Shown piece by piece: positions 10,646 to 24,475 of a stretch of DNA of 64,000 nt. The stretch is from Caprimulgus europaeus. Lineage: Eukaryota; Chordata; Aves; Caprimulgiformes; Caprimulgidae. The notes beneath the pieces were generated by a model, which saw nothing but the letters and a program-made list of their open reading frames with translations, was not told the DNA's origin and ran no database searches. The translations under genes were made by a program, and so were the position numbers. How positions within the stretch are numbered: the first letter of the stretch is position 1; every line of letters begins with the position of its first letter. The DNA lies in assembly GCA_907165065.1 (NCBI GenBank), contig OU015528.1, forward strand, positions 26,122,015 to 26,186,014. The letters run 5' to 3'.

Positions 10646-13600
10646 TTAAATGGGATGGTTTTCACTATTGAGAAAGTGCTTTGGCATTGGTTTTCTCACA
10701 TATATATGTCTTTCTTACTGCTCTAAATCATTTCCTTAAGGCACAGGAAGCAGAACATGACTCCAGTCTGGAATCAGTGCTGCTCAGGGGCTGCTGAGAG
10801 TGAAGTCCCTCTTCCAGTTTCCTGTGACCTCTTGGTCCAGTAAATTCCCCTTGTGGTGCATGTGATGTGAGAGAGAGATGGGGAAAGTGGGTTACACGCT
10901 CTAGGAACGCCTTTGTGAGACTTCAGGCAATTTTTAATTCATAGTGTGGTGTGTGTAATCAAAACAGAAATTGCTCAGATGCTGAAAGATTGGCACCTGA
11001 TGAAATTGTGACAGGAAATACTTCTAGCTCTGATCCAGTGTTTGCAATGTGTGAGGGAGAGAAATATCTTCTTGTGAGGTCTTTTATTCACTCTGCTTTC
11101 AAGAGCTGGAACAATCTGTCTCTGTGCTTATTTAATTAATGTGATGTCAACAGTGATAATGTGTTAAATAATATAGAATGAGTTGTAAACAAAGCAGGAT
11201 TTGAATCTTCCAAATATACCACAACCAAAATTAATTGGACAACCTCAGGGAAAATTGTAGTGCTGAACCTTCTTCTTGGGCTTTGTTTCCTTTTCTATGA
11301 ACAGTGAATTAATTTCAGTTTTGAAGCTTCCTGAAATATTACCACTTTTGCTGTCTCACTTTGAGAAATGGCTCACACTCTCTCTCAACAAAGAAAAAGG
11401 GAAAAAAAAAGAAAAGGGGGAAAAACAAAAACCCTGTGGCTGTTAGAGGCATAAAGCCAGATCCTGAGCTCAGTGTCAGTCTGAAGCAGGCCTGGAAGCA
11501 GTCCTGTGTGAACGGTGACAGTATTCAAATTAAGCCATTAAAACACCGAAAGGTGATCTTAATTAGCAAATGTCTGCATCTAGTTAGCAAAATGTAAGTG
11601 AAAGTAAGACTATCTGAATGAAAACTTCTGGTGGTCTGTTAGTTAAGCCATTTTTATTTTATTATACCCTTGCTGGATTTTTTTAATGTATATTTTCCTC
11701 TCCATGGGGACTGATGTCCAGTTACCCCCTAGATGAAATACTAGCTCATTGCAGTCAGCAACCAAGCTGTCAAGAAATGAATGAAGCTTGAATGGGATTC
11801 ATCTGCCCCATTTCAGCCATGTGCCTCGCCTTGGGAAAAATGGGGTAAGAAACAGGCACCATGAGATAGCAGCTGACCTCTTCCTTAACAGAGGTAAAAC
11901 AGATCAGATGCATTGGCTTGAAGCTGCCCTCTTCCCCCACTTTTTCTTCAAAGGAAGCCTGCAGCCACTAGACATACAGCTTTGGATATCTAAAAGGCAG
12001 GTGAGGTGGATGCTACCTCATGTTTGTATGGTGGTATAAGCCTGTGGTAGAATAAACCTGCCAGCCCTCCCAGGAAGGACAGACACAGTGGCCTGAGGGA
12101 ACCTCCTTCTCCTCCATGCCTCTCCTATGCTTATTTATTCTACCTAAACTCTGCTATTGCCTTAATTATGAGCACTGAGACCTAACCTCATGCTGAAATG
12201 TTCATCTGCTTTTCTGCCTGCACAGACAGATTTAGCCTCTGTTTGTTCTGCTGTGTTTCTGATTTGCTGCTCTGAAGCAACTGAAGAGAAGAAAAAAGGG
12301 AAAATGGGAAAGTTTCTGTTGTATTTTCTATAAATCTTAGGGTTTTTTCATCATGACTGTCATTGGAGCAAAAAAATGATCTTGCCTCCTAAAGCTCCTG
12401 AAGTCTTCAGAGGAAGAAAGAAGGCATGCTTTACTTTTAATTGTTTTCCTTTTATTTTGAATGAACAGTGACTTGTACCACAGAACAGTAGGCAATCCAT
12501 AAGATTAGTTCAAAAGGTGAGCCAGACTTCAAACAAAAGGAATATGAAAGCCCTTTGTGTTTGGTTTTTTAGTGGTTTTTGGTTTGGTTTTTTTTTTTTC
12601 CAGATTCCTGCTATGCCTCAGGCTTGAAAAAGAGTGCAGAAACCCTAACACTTCACTTTCTTAGATAGTAGTGGAGGCAACAAAAAGCCGTTTTTCCTTT
12701 CTTTTGAGTTTAGTTGCAATACACAGAACTGATGTACGACATGCTGTTCCTTTGTAAAAGTACCGAGAATATTAAAATACTACCATTATCAGTGGTTAGC
12801 CTCAAGCTTCCTTTAATGATCCTACCACATCTTGTAAGAACTAGAACTAAATTGAGTATGTGACTTTAGAAGGTAGCTACACAGTGACAATTAATGGTTC
12901 TTGTCAAAGTCCTGTGCAATCAGTATCCATGAATTATGACATCTAACCACCAGCCCTTTTAATCTCCACTAAAGGTTTTCGGGTTCCTTATTAAAGCATC
13001 AATCTGTGGCTCTGATGTGTCCCCTCAAAAGAAAAAATAAACAACTAATCAAGTAGACAGTGTTCTTTGTGGTTTAATTCAAAGGCTGCTGTTGTACATA
13101 TATTGCATTTATATGCTAATATCAGTTCATCAGACATTTAGACGTGTCTTCTTTTCATCTAAATTTTGTGTCCTCGTTATTATGTCAGTCTGCTGTTGAA
13201 CTTGCCCCTGTTCTCCATTCAGAGAAAGTGGCTAATAAAGTCAGCTAAGCAGATGAAAGAGTTATGGAGATAGGAGTTGGATCCTGCTGTTCTTGTTTTA
13301 CTCACCAATAAAAGTCATGAAACTTGAAAAAAAAAAAACCTCTTAACAATGATGTGAGAAGCAAAAATAGCTTATAAGTGGTCTGTAACAAGAATGAACA
13401 AGCTTTGCCTTTCTCTACAGGGTTTCTGTTATAACGTACTGTATCTGATCTTGATGCCTTATCTAATTTAGGGAATAACTATAGATGTGCTTGAAACTTG
13501 TGAGAGTTAAGAGCTGAGACACATTTATTCCTGGGTTGGTTTGAAGAAGCAAGGCTAACAGTTCATTTCCCTTTGCTGTCTATCACTCTGCCTTATGAGT

Positions 13601-14222
13601 AGATTGTCATTTTTCTGTGTTGTGTACTTTTCCTCCATTTTAGCTTGTGGTTCTGCCATTGTCCACCTAAACGTTACCATCTAGACTAGTTCACACCAGC
13701 CAAGCTTCTAGCTTACAACACTGAGCCATGGGGTACTATGTAATTCAATGCATTATACCAGCATACCAGGTCATTGCCACCAGGATGGATGGTGGAATGG
13801 TCTGGAAGCAGGTGTTCCTCAAATGTGTGGTGTGCCCTGTGTTTTGTGTATTACTTTGTCTTGATCAAAGCCTTGTCATAGCAGTGCTGAAATTTGGGAT
13901 ATTTAGTGTGGTTTTCCCAAGTGTGATTCATTCTAAAAAAATATGCAGCAAATCCCTTGTCTCTTCTCCTTGTCTGAAAAATGGGCTCATTGTAGCCCTG
14001 AGAGGGGGCAGGTAAAATCAAGTTGAAACCTCTTTTCCTGGTGAACAACGGTCATGAAGTTACAGTAGATACTCTGATTGTTTTAATCTCTTTCCTTTCT
14101 GTTTTCTGCTCACTCTCATCCTTCTCCAGCAACATGATGGTACTTCTAACCTCAACTCACTCACATTACTGGAGCTACTGGTGATTAATTCTGAAGGCTT
14201 TCAAGGCCTGGCTTCATATTTC

Positions 14223-14238
14223 TTTTTTTTTTTTTTTT
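14223..14238. repeat. Poly(T) tract, 16 T
   Basis: This is an uninterrupted T run. No retroposon body is recognisable next to it. Confidence 0.9.
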
Positions 14239-14689
14239 AAAGCAGTAAAAGTTTGATTATGCCCAGTAGTCTCAATAGTGAGCTTTTGTCTTTGGCATTT
14301 ATGGGCATGGGACACAAGCTTCCACATGCAAGATTTCTGCATAATAGCTGGTACTAAAAAGCTAACACTTCTTGAGTAGAAAGTAGGTAAAAGGTTTGAC
14401 CTTCAAACATATCCTAAAAAGCTTTAAAGTCCTCATGAGTTCAGGAAGTTCAGTTCAGTGCTAAATCCAGAATATTCAAAGCACTTTTGTGGTGTGTCTG
14501 CTTATCCAGTTTATCTACATTCCTAAACTAAGAGAAGAAACTTCCCAGAATCAGGCCTTCACTTGTGATTTACAGTTCTAGTCATACACCAATGGAAAAA
14601 AAATGCATTGATATACCAGAATGGAAAAGATGAGCCATTTCTTAAAAAGTAAAAGATGGAAACTCTTTTGCATAGATAAGTGCAGATGA

Positions 14690-14900
14690 AAACATTTCAC
14701 CCTTCAATTCCTGAACTAATTTTAGCATCCTAATTAGAGGATTAATTATCTTTGTATACTTCATTCAAGTCTTGCAGTTACTTTCCCTGTTCTTAATTGG
14801 TGATGTGGTTTGACATTACCTTGTGCCAATGTAGTCAATAATATTTTAGAATTAGTTAAATTCAGTTTTAATTGGTATTATTCTGTAAGATTGATTTTTA
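14690..14900. promoter_or_regulatory. Candidate conserved non-coding element (unproven)
   Basis: This is non-repetitive sequence dense in ATTA/TAAT cores (gaactaattttagc, cctaattagaggattaatta, cttaattggtgatg, tagttaaattcag, tttaattgg). The spacing resembles vertebrate homeodomain-bound enhancers, but AT-rich DNA yields such sites often. No alignment was possible. Confidence 0.2.
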
Positions 14901-17900
14901 TTTCCCCCCGACCCCCTATTTCTTTTTCACAAAAACTCTACTTCTAGAGTCTTACAGAAACAATATCTAAATTTTTTATCAATTTTAATGATGGATCCTA
15001 TCTCTGTTGATCAATAAGAAACATTTGCTGTGATAACTTCTTATGCAAATGAAATAAAATCTGTTCTATAACTGCATGTGAAAAACAGGAAGTTTAGTCT
15101 CGCAGACATACAAATGTCACTTATATTCAAAATCGTGAATTAAATAGAGACATTTTGGCATTATATCATTTTCTCATCATCTACACATGACTAAGGTAAC
15201 CCTTCACATTTCCAACCAACAAGATTCCATGTTCTTGTCTCTTTCTGGGCTTTTACTCCTTGCTTACACCACCTTTTGTTCTACATGTGTTAAGTACCCT
15301 TTTGTTAGCCTTTGTATAATTAATACAGCTTAGTTTAATTCAGAGCAACTGCTGCAGTCCTCATTTCATTTAAAGTTGCTGTGTCTGTTTTGGATGAGAA
15401 GAAAGGCTTGTCTGGCTAAATTCCATGTATATTCCTCAGCTCTCTTGGGCTGTCATTCAGTGATGCAGTAAATGCAGCTCTACGGTTCATAAATACAAGA
15501 GAGCGAGTTCTGTGACTGCATTGCACTTATCATTGATTGGGTTAAAATTCATCTTCCAGTTTTGTTGAAAAAATGTTGATTGGCTAATTTCCTACCAGCA
15601 GGCTTATGCTTAATACCAAATCAGATATCATCTGTCTGCACCATTCTAACTTTATGCTGGTTCAACAGTTGTCTGTTCTCCCACAGTGTCATGTAATTGG
15701 CATTGTACCATAAATTTGCTATCATGCACTCTGGCAATACATCAGAAATGTGATTATAGTGCAGGGTGATACAACTGTACATATATTTAGGATCAGCAGA
15801 TTGTGGAACTGCTGCATGACCTTTTCCTGTACGAGATTTATTATCATGTTCTATGTACTTTACTCTGATGTCTTTAGATAATAGTAGCAATAACACCATG
15901 ACTAACTCTGTGTTGTGTGTCAGTGAAACAGAGAAATGCTCTGTTATTAGGTCATTTCTTGAAAACAATGGAGATGATGAGACCAAGTCCAGATCAAGTC
16001 CAACTCCATCTCTTGCAGTAGAAATGAGACATACTGTGTATTCTGATGTTTTCAAAGCCACCTATTTTGTTTTTATTTTTTTCTTCTTTAATGTTCAGTT
16101 GTTCTGATACCTTCTCAAAGAAGACTCTGAAGGTATGCATCAGCCCTAGGACATATGAAGTAACATTTTGATCATTTTTTATCATTGCCATTTTTACCGT
16201 TTGATGCACTTTTATTTTCACTAAGCTTGGGCTAGAGAATCTACTAAGAGCAAAATACGTTAATGATTTCTGGTGCAATAATGCCTGTGAAAGCAAGAGC
16301 AATCCAAAATTTTAATAGTTCCATTTATTAAGCACACTTCTTTCTAGTTTCCTTCCCCATGAAATATGCAGTGGGAAACAATTGTGTAAACGAACAGAAG
16401 GCAAACCTCGAAGACATACATAGTAAGTGTTACAGATATGAAAATTTCTACCATTTCAGGATGTGGAATATGAAATTGATACCATGTATAGATGAACATA
16501 CTCCCTCCCTATCTTTATTGCTCTTCTTACATACACAGTTGTTGATGAATACAGCTAGTTTTGAATACTTTAAAATATGATCTTTATATTCTGATCAGTG
16601 CTGCCTAAGGTATTACACCTTGGCATCAAGTGACTTGCTGTGGAAGATTCACAGGTGGAAATGATGGAATTTATACCTCAAATTCCATGGTTATGTTTAG
16701 ATTGATTCTCCTCCAACATCTGTCTTTGCTACAAATGTTTGTCTTTACTGCTTATAGAACAAACTGCCCACGTAAGGCTAATGCATATGTAGGCTGACAT
16801 GTTCTAAAATGAGGACTGGGCAGAAAATGCTAGGAAAGTGTGTCATCAAGGTGGAGCCCAGATAGAAAATGGTGACTTGTAGATACTCTTGGTGTGCATA
16901 ATGGACATAGATATTTATGTCTTTTTTCCAATGGTATCCACTATCATATAATTTGTGGATGTTTTGAAAAATAGTGATGATATGTTGGGCAATGGAAGGT
17001 CTACCAAATGAAGTGCAACTAGCCACCATGAAGGTCCAACAGAATGAAGGAGCATGTGGCTGGATACTGAGAATGATTTGCTGTTAGGGAATGCTAGTTA
17101 TGGAGTAAATATGAAGAGTAAGCCCTTTTGCTGTTTCACTTGTAATTAGCATAGTTTACAGAAACCTGTTCAGAGGCGTTTTTTCGTGGGTAAGAACAAG
17201 GCTGAGGAACTCGCCAAGTATGATTAAGACTTGTTTGCTGTGGAGAAAGGCCTGACTGTAACTCTTGGGAGGCAATGAGTTTTACAGTTAAATACAATTC
17301 CCATTTTTTCCAGAAAGAGAAGATCATTTAAGTGTTTTACCTTTGGCCAGACCAGGTACAGCTGAGATACCAAGATGACTTTAGAGCCATGTTTCAACAC
17401 TTTTAAGAGAGTGCTTAAGTTTTTTGGTGTCCTGTTGAAAGAGCGGGCCATGAAAATGTGATCCTTGTGAAAGGCTTCCAGAAATCTGACCACTGACAAC
17501 TTGCACCTTTAAATTTGTGCAATATGCTGAAGAAGATAGTATTTGCATTAGTATCAGGAAGAGCAGGTTTTGATTCCTAGATATGAAAAGGAGATAATAT
17601 ACCTATAATAGATGCACAGAAAGTAGAAGACAGCAAAAGAGAACTGCAGTGTTAGGTTTTCCTGTAGGAAAAGTGCTTACAGCTAGTGTTCCCAGTAATG
17701 CTACAAAATCTATGTAGATCAGCTATACTTGCATGTGTTTGAGGAAAAGCAAAGGTCTATACGTTTACTGTAGTCCAGTCATAATGACTAGAGATGTGTA
17801 TATACGTATAATATGTATTATCAATGAAGCATCCATTTCCATACTAATTCCCAATAAGCTGGTATTCATCAATATATGTTTGCTAGCAGATCAATATCTA

Positions 17901-20112
17901 ATCTGTTTGCCAATTTAATTGTATCAGGAGGGTGCATCAGGCTGATAATTTTCTAGTCAGTCTCTTGTGTTTACTAAACAAAAAGGTAAGAAAGTATTTT
18001 TACTGTTACAAACGAATGAAATATTTCAGTGCAGATAAAATGCTTTGCATTCTGACCTAACTAAGCAAGTAGAAACTCAAAGCTGTTGTTTATACTAGAA
18101 CATTAGATCTTTTGGGAACAGAAGATACATTTGGTTAGACTAATGTAGCTATTTTATTTAAATTTGCATCTACTCAGTAAAGGAGCAGAGATAATTCGGT
18201 GCAGGACCACATTAAAAACATGTTACAGTGACACAACTGGGAATTTGTGTCATACATATGAAAGGAAGTCTCTAGCAGAAAAGATGCCGCAGCAGCTCTT
18301 GGCATTCACTGTGTGAAGAGATGGATGAGTGTTTTTGTGACTCCCGAAGCTGGAAGGTTTATGCTGCATTAATGGGAGTGTTTTCATCTGGTTGCATGGA
18401 TCAAATCCAGCATTTGGCCAGAATGGCTAGAGCTGGAAATCTGCCAGCTATTATACTCTGCTATTTAGAAACAAAGTGAAAAAGACTTTTTGCAGGTTCT
18501 CTGTGCAACTGACATTTTTAAAAGATGAACTGGAAAATTCTCCGAGCTCCTGGGAGGGTACATGAGAATGAATTGCCAAAAGTAACTGGCCTCGCATGCT
18601 CACTCTTAATAGCATTTCTCGTTGCCATTGATGGAATGGCACCACCTAAATTGAGGTGGGTAGTCTGAGCCAGTGGGACACTTCTTGCATTCTCTCTATG
18701 GTTCACTGGAAAAGTCAGGCTCATTCAAACCTACTGTCACTTTATATTATTTTTCTTCTTTTGGAGGAATCCAAGGCACTTTGGGACATCTTTTTCAGAA
18801 ATTGTTGTTATGACATGACATTTAAAGCTGATTTCAGAATATTTAAAAGAAAAACAACCTGCTCTCTGAAGGTTGGAATTGCAATGATTTATTTTCAGCA
18901 TGGATCTTCTGTACATATGACATTCTTAAATTATATATTCTGTTTCACAGTACTATATTTATTACTAGATTATTAATTACAGCCAAAGGCTGCTTTGATT
19001 AAACATACAATTAATTAGCTATGCTAAGCCCATCCCAAAGCTCCCAATATTTTCAGCTGGATGGTTTTTCTAGTAGTTTTAATTAAAATCGTTCTAAAAA
19101 GACACAAGTTAGCTGCATGTGCACTTAAACTGAAGTTAGCTCTTCAATATTTTGCTGGTTTCTGTATGCCATCTAATTAATCTGTAGTGATTAAATGTGC
19201 ATAAAATCATCTGAAATACAAGGTAGTTTGTGCAGATATGGAACAGTGGAGAGCTTTTACTAGTCCTTAGTATAATTGTTTTATCTTTGGAAAAAATTTT
19301 TGCAGATGATAACTGTGTTGATGAAGCAAATGTGGAAAACTGCATACCAACCAGACACAGTAAAAAAATCAGCAGCAGGGACTTACAGAGATGGAGGTGT
19401 TTGCTTTTCAGTGTGCAGCTTGTCTTTGTTTCTAGAGGTGCAGGCTCCTTGTTGGCTGTCCTCAAAGTTTGAGAATCTCGCCTAAATTCCTCTGGGCTGT
19501 CTGGCAGTTTGCATCCCACTCCTGTTTTGATGAACTGCCTGTTGCATGGCTAGGAGGTGGCTTAGAGCTATGTTTTCTTTCATGATTTATGAATAAAGTT
19601 AAGGTTGAGTTTTCCAATGGGACCAAGAAAGCAAAGAGCTCCTACAAAAATCCACAGGTTTTGTTTTTCTGTGTGTCATCAGTACTCTTGAAATCTCTCT
19701 TTCTCATGAATGCTGAACTATTTTTAGCAGAGATGTCTGAGAAATTAGTTTGTAGATAGTGAAACTTACCTTAAAGAGGACAAGGTGCTTGTCTTTTGGA
19801 GCCCAGATGTGTGGGATTTTTGGCAGCTCTATGCGTATGTGGGTGTGCTTGGGGCTAACAGACTCTTTAAGTCACACTAGTGAATAATTAAAGACTGAGA
19901 TTAGGTCAAGGGAGCATTGTCCCTGGCTGGAGCATGTGTCATTCCAGAGACTGGAAAGGCAGCCCCACAGGTCACAGCAATGAGCAAGGAGAGGGTTAGA
20001 GCACACATGTCCAAGTGCACTTTGCACAGGGAGGTGCCTTGTCTCGTGTTCCTCACCAGTCACTTCTGCATTTGTCCTTTTCCTCTAGTAGCAGCAGAGC
20101 TACCCAAAGCAC

Positions 20113-20265
20113 ACTAGCTTATGGCCCTGTGGTTAGAGCAAAGTTCCGTAAAGGTTTGAACCATCCAGACTGTGGAGGGCCTTGGATTCAAATAATCTAT
20201 TTCCTGGTAGACACTCCAGCTGTGAGGCTACCATGTTGTCAGACCCATGAGCCTCAGTCGGTGTG
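20113..20265 (+). mobile_element. Possible ancient tRNA-derived SINE relic (MIR/CORE-SINE-like)
   Basis: The start resembles a tRNA-type pol III promoter. An A-box-like tgtggttagagca lies at 20128-20140 and a B-box-like ggattcaaat at 20184-20193, about 54 bases apart. It continues with ccagctgtgaggct (about 20217-20230) and gagcctcag (about 20249-20257). These sit in the same order as the AGCTGTGTGACC and GAGCCTCAG landmarks of the MIR core region. Similarity is weak and noted by eye. It may instead be a decayed tRNA pseudogene or chance. Confidence 0.38.
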
Positions 20266-23200
20266 GTCACACAGTAGCAATTTGTTGCTGCTTTGTTGCT
20301 GTGTTTAGTTTAGTTTTGGGTTTTTAATTCTCTTCTGTTGTCTTTCATCTTTGTTTTCTGTGTGGTTCCTCATGAACAAGAGGGGGCAAAGTTCCAAGTG
20401 ACTTTTTGAATGGTAAAAATATTTATTAACAAAAAGGTCAGAGAGAGACTACAGGGGAAGGAGGTAAAGGCAGCATGGAAGGAAATTTGATTTTGTAGCT
20501 GAAGGTGGAGACAAGCAGTGTAAAGATAATCTCCAATGTCCTCCAGTGGAACTTTAGTCTACGGTTGCACCATTCTGCAATATAAGGTGCTCTTCTGCCT
20601 TATTCCTTCTTTTTCTTTCTCCTCCTGAAGGCAGCAAAATTCCTCTGGATGCCTTCAATGAAGTTGCTGCAAGGTGAGGAATACAAGATCCAACATAAGG
20701 AAGAGCTGTGCATCATAACAAAATTATATATACTGTCTCCAGAAGAACTGCCTTACCTCTCATTAGGCATCATACCTTTTTGCTCTTTCTTGCCCATTGT
20801 TAATTCTTTTTGTCAAAAAACAAGCATACCTTTTTTCAGAGTAATATTAGGGTTCAGAAAGCTTATCCTAAATATACCACAGGCGAAGTAGCAAGTTGAT
20901 GTTTGAGTTCCTAGCTGGATGCTGGATCATCCCTGTCACGTCTCTGCACAGATAGTTTGTCATAGCACAGTCTGTGTCCTGATCTCATGTTTTTAATGTA
21001 TATGAGCTGCCAGCTTTGAATGGTACATTAGCTTAATTTGTACTTGGCGAAAACAATGTTCCAGTTTTGCACATCTTGGTCTATAAATATCATTCTACTT
21101 CAGGCAACAATATTCTGGCCTCCCATGAAATATGCCTCTAACTTTTTTCATAAAACTTTTTTTTATAATTAAGATTAATTTTACATGTCACAGGCTTTGT
21201 TTTACATGTGCATTTCAGGGAGCTAGTTAGTGTATACAACAACATATATTCTAGCTTATTCTGTTTATCCTGGGGACTTCTCCAGTCCATTCTTTTGACA
21301 CATAAAGGAATTTATGAATGTGTCAAATGTCCTGTGAATGGTGGTTTAAGCACCTTTCTCATGGCACATGACAAAGAACAGACTCCAAGGACAAACAGGC
21401 ACATGCTACGTGTCACAAGTTAAAAAGCAAACCAACGTTGTAGTGTCCTAAGCCAGCTGTGTCCATGTGCTACAGCATGCAAGTTAAGTATGCAGAGACC
21501 CCAGTTTTATGGTTAACTCTGCCTGTACCCACTGTGGTACTGAAGCCAAGAGTCAGAAATGGGAGGGCAGAGCCATTTCTGGTGCCAGCAGTGTGCCAGC
21601 CTGCTGTGGAGGGAACGTGCCAGTGGCAGAGCTGGACAGAGCTGTGTGAAGCACTCCCAGCTGGTAGCTGTTCTTTGCAGCCATCATATTTTCCAGGAGC
21701 TCTACCTCCAAGCTATGTACATCTATATCTGCCAACTGGTGTCCAGACCTTGAGTGGAACCCTTCAGATGTCAGATAGATTGAAAGTGCAGATACTCTGG
21801 CACAAGAACTGTCCTATTTCTGCTAACACTCTCCTGTGATTTCCCTCTTGGTTTTGCATCCAATACCAGTCTTAAACATTGGTGACATTTGGGGATACAT
21901 GAACGAGGGTCAAATGTCAGTCATAACTTTTGCCTGTTATTGCTTTGTGCTGTTGCTGCAGCTTTTATCAACCTTCATCATATGTCCTTACTAGAATTTG
22001 CTTTGCGAGTGTGCTCTTTTTTGAGGTTCTGAAGCGCTTTGCAAACATGAACTCAGCCACACAGTGTTTCTGAGGTGTAGTGCAACAAGCATGCATCATG
22101 CTTGGAAATGGTGCTCTGCAGAGATGGAAAAAATCTTACATTCTATGTATTAAAAAAATTAAATAGTTTATTATTTAAGCTGGAGTAGAACTCTGCTGTT
22201 TTATCCCAGTGTAACAACAGGCAGGGAAAAAGTCAAAATGTAGTGAAGTGACAGTAGAAAGATGACAGGGCCAAGCCAGTGCTAAAAGCAGACCTTGGAC
22301 ATTCTGAGTCCTGTGCTGTCCAATTCACAGCTCTGCTTACATTTTTTGTAACATAACTTCTAAATGAAAAATCACTCATTATCTGAGTGCAAGAGCTTGC
22401 ACAATACGTATTTCCATCACAGGTGTTCCAGGCTTCAGAATAAATACCTCACACCTTTACAGCCTGTTTCAAACTCTGCTCTTTATGATCTTTTGTGTAA
22501 ATCCTTCTAAATTCACAAATAATTGACAAGGAGGACTCTGAGAGGCTTATAGCCAACTATGTAAGTGAAGCTGCTTTAGGAAGTCTGAGTGCTGAGAAGC
22601 CTGATATGTTATGGGAGAAAAATAAATTATTGCCCATGCACAGCAACAGCTATACTAAATGAAATACTTCAGTTGTTTTCTATTTTATTTTTTTCACAAA
22701 ATACCCAAAGGCAATAATCCACTTTCTGGATTAACAGCCTGTAAAATATTATTCTAAAAAAATAAAACCAACTTTGAGCTAACTTATGGCAACACAGAAG
22801 GCATCAAGAAGCAGTGGAGTGTCTGCTGTGTTATACTTGTGTAACTTGAAACTGTGCTGAGTTAACACTTTTTTCTGCTTTGTGAGACCTGGGGAGAATA
22901 ATTTCTGTCCAAGATTATAAATCAGACCTCATCCTGGGAAATATGTTTACAACACCCTATCTATTAATAGAGATCTTCTTCCTTGATTAATCAAAAAGCA
23001 TAATAAAATGTATTTATAATTCTTCAGCATTTAAAAACTTTTCTCTTCCTGTCTTCACTCATTTTAATTTTTGTCTCTTAAATTCTCCAAAACTGAGGTC
23101 GTACCATTTGGTAAACGAAAAGGATATTCACACACCATCCAAGGTGCTGAAATGGGTGACAAGGTCTCTAGACTCCCTGTTGACCTTGGAGAGAGGTGGC

Positions 23201-23504
23201 CATTTCCTGAAGGTGATTCAGCTTACTCACAGGTAGTTTACATCCCTGACTCACCCTCTCCTGTCTCTTGTCTTTGACTACAGAAGGAGAATAGTCAGTT
23301 AAATTAGGTATCTGCTTTTGGTTGTCTCAGTATCTTCTCCCATGCTGTATATTTCAAATTAAAGCTAACAGATTTTGATTTTTTTTTTTTCTGTATACAT
23401 TATGTGAGTAATTTTACTTGTACAGTAGCTCAAGACCTCTATATTTTTGGATTTAAGTGTCAGTGGATGAGATTGGTGTCCCAGACAGAAAGTCAACACA
23501 GTCG
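20266..23504. other. Unique-looking intronic sequence
   Basis: No gene or recognisable repeat. The 126-codon + frame at 21459-21839 has no recognisable motifs and is read as chance. A polypyrimidine run lies at about 20601-20630 and T10 at about 23381-23390. Confidence 0.5.
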
Positions 23505-24475
23505 GCAATTATCTAGGGCCAGTGCTGTTCAACATCTTTGTCAGTGACATGGACAGGGGGATTGAGTGCACCCTCAGCAAGTTTGCCAACGACACCAAGC
23601 TGTGTGGTGCGGTTGACATGCTGGAGGGACGGGATGTCACCCAGAGGGACATTAATAAGCTTGAGAGGTGGGCCTGTGCTAACCTCATGAAGTTCAACAA
23701 GGCCAGATGCAAGGTCCTGCACCTGGGTTGGGTCAATCCAAAACATAAATGCAGGTTGGGTGATGAGTGGCTTGAGGCCAGCTCTGAAGAGAAGGACTTG
23801 GGAGTGGTGGCGGATGAGAAGCTGAACATGAGCCGACAATGTGCGCTTGCAGCCCAGAAGGCCAATAACCATATCCTGGGCTGCATCAAGAGAAGTGTGG
23901 CCAGCAGGTCAAGGGAGGGGATTCTACCCCTCTGCTCCACACTTAAGGCCCCACCTGGAGTACTGCGTCCAGTTCTGGAGCCCCCAACACAAGAGAGACA
24001 TGGACCTGTTAGAATGAATCCAGAGGATGATCTGAGGGCTGGAGCACCTCTCCTATGAGGACAGGCTGAGAGAGTTGGGGCTGTTCAGCCTGGAAAAGAG
24101 AAGGCTTAGGGAAGATCTTATAGTAGCCTTCCAGTACCTGAAGGGGCCTACAAGAAAGCTGGGGAGGGACTTTTTACAAAGGCAGGTAGTGATAGAACAA
24201 GGGTAAATGGCTTTAAACTGGAAGAGGGTAGGTTTAGATTAGATATTAGGAAGACATTATTTCCTGTGAGGGTGGTGAGACACTGGAACAGGTTGCCTAG
24301 GGAAGTTGTGGCTGCCCCCTCCCTGGAAGTGTTCAAGGTCAGATTGGTTGAAGCTTTGAGCAACCTGGTCTAGTGGAAGGTGTCTCTGCTCATGCCAGGG
24401 GGTTGGAACTAGATGATCTTTAAGGTCTCTTCCAACTCGTACCATCCTATGATTTTATGATGCTATGATCTGGGC
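23505..24475 (+). mobile_element. CR1 LINE, about 1 kb of the 3' end, sense orientation
   Basis: The + frame at 23522-24058 encodes reverse-transcriptase sequence: LFNIFVSDMDRGIECTLSKF and FANDTKLCGAVDMLEGRD, followed by KARCKVLHLGW, DLGVVADEKLNMSRQCALAA and [21 protein letters not shown] is the FADDTK catalytic motif with the first Asp replaced by Asn. A frameshift near 23940-23950 moves the LVRPHLEYC block out of frame. The 3' UTR ends in tatgattttatgatgctatga at about 24448-24468. It is 5'-truncated and inactive. Confidence 0.95.

Larger units (their letters stand above)
10646..20112. other. Unique-looking intronic sequence with scattered simple repeats
   Basis: No gene is supported across this 9.5 kb. 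I see a purine-rich tract at about 11386-11430, a T/G-rich run at about 12565-12602, A12 at 13327-13338 and T16 at 14223-14238. Two stretches of overlapping open frames (15621-16107 and 16778-17499) are discussed as findings but have no recognisable homology. The rest is AT-rich single-copy-looking DNA. Confidence 0.5.

Noticed and set aside
19306..19398. Exon-like segment after tttttgcag, open frame with DDNCVDEANVENCIP, ending ATGGAG|gtgttt
   Set aside because: The donor is poor, the acceptor tract is interrupted by purines, and the peptide matches nothing I know in PDZRN proteins. The exon phase needed to join the next exon is also unsupported.
23509..23940. Minus-strand frames of 119-143 codons
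   Set aside because: These are shadows of the sense CR1 copy at 23505-24475.
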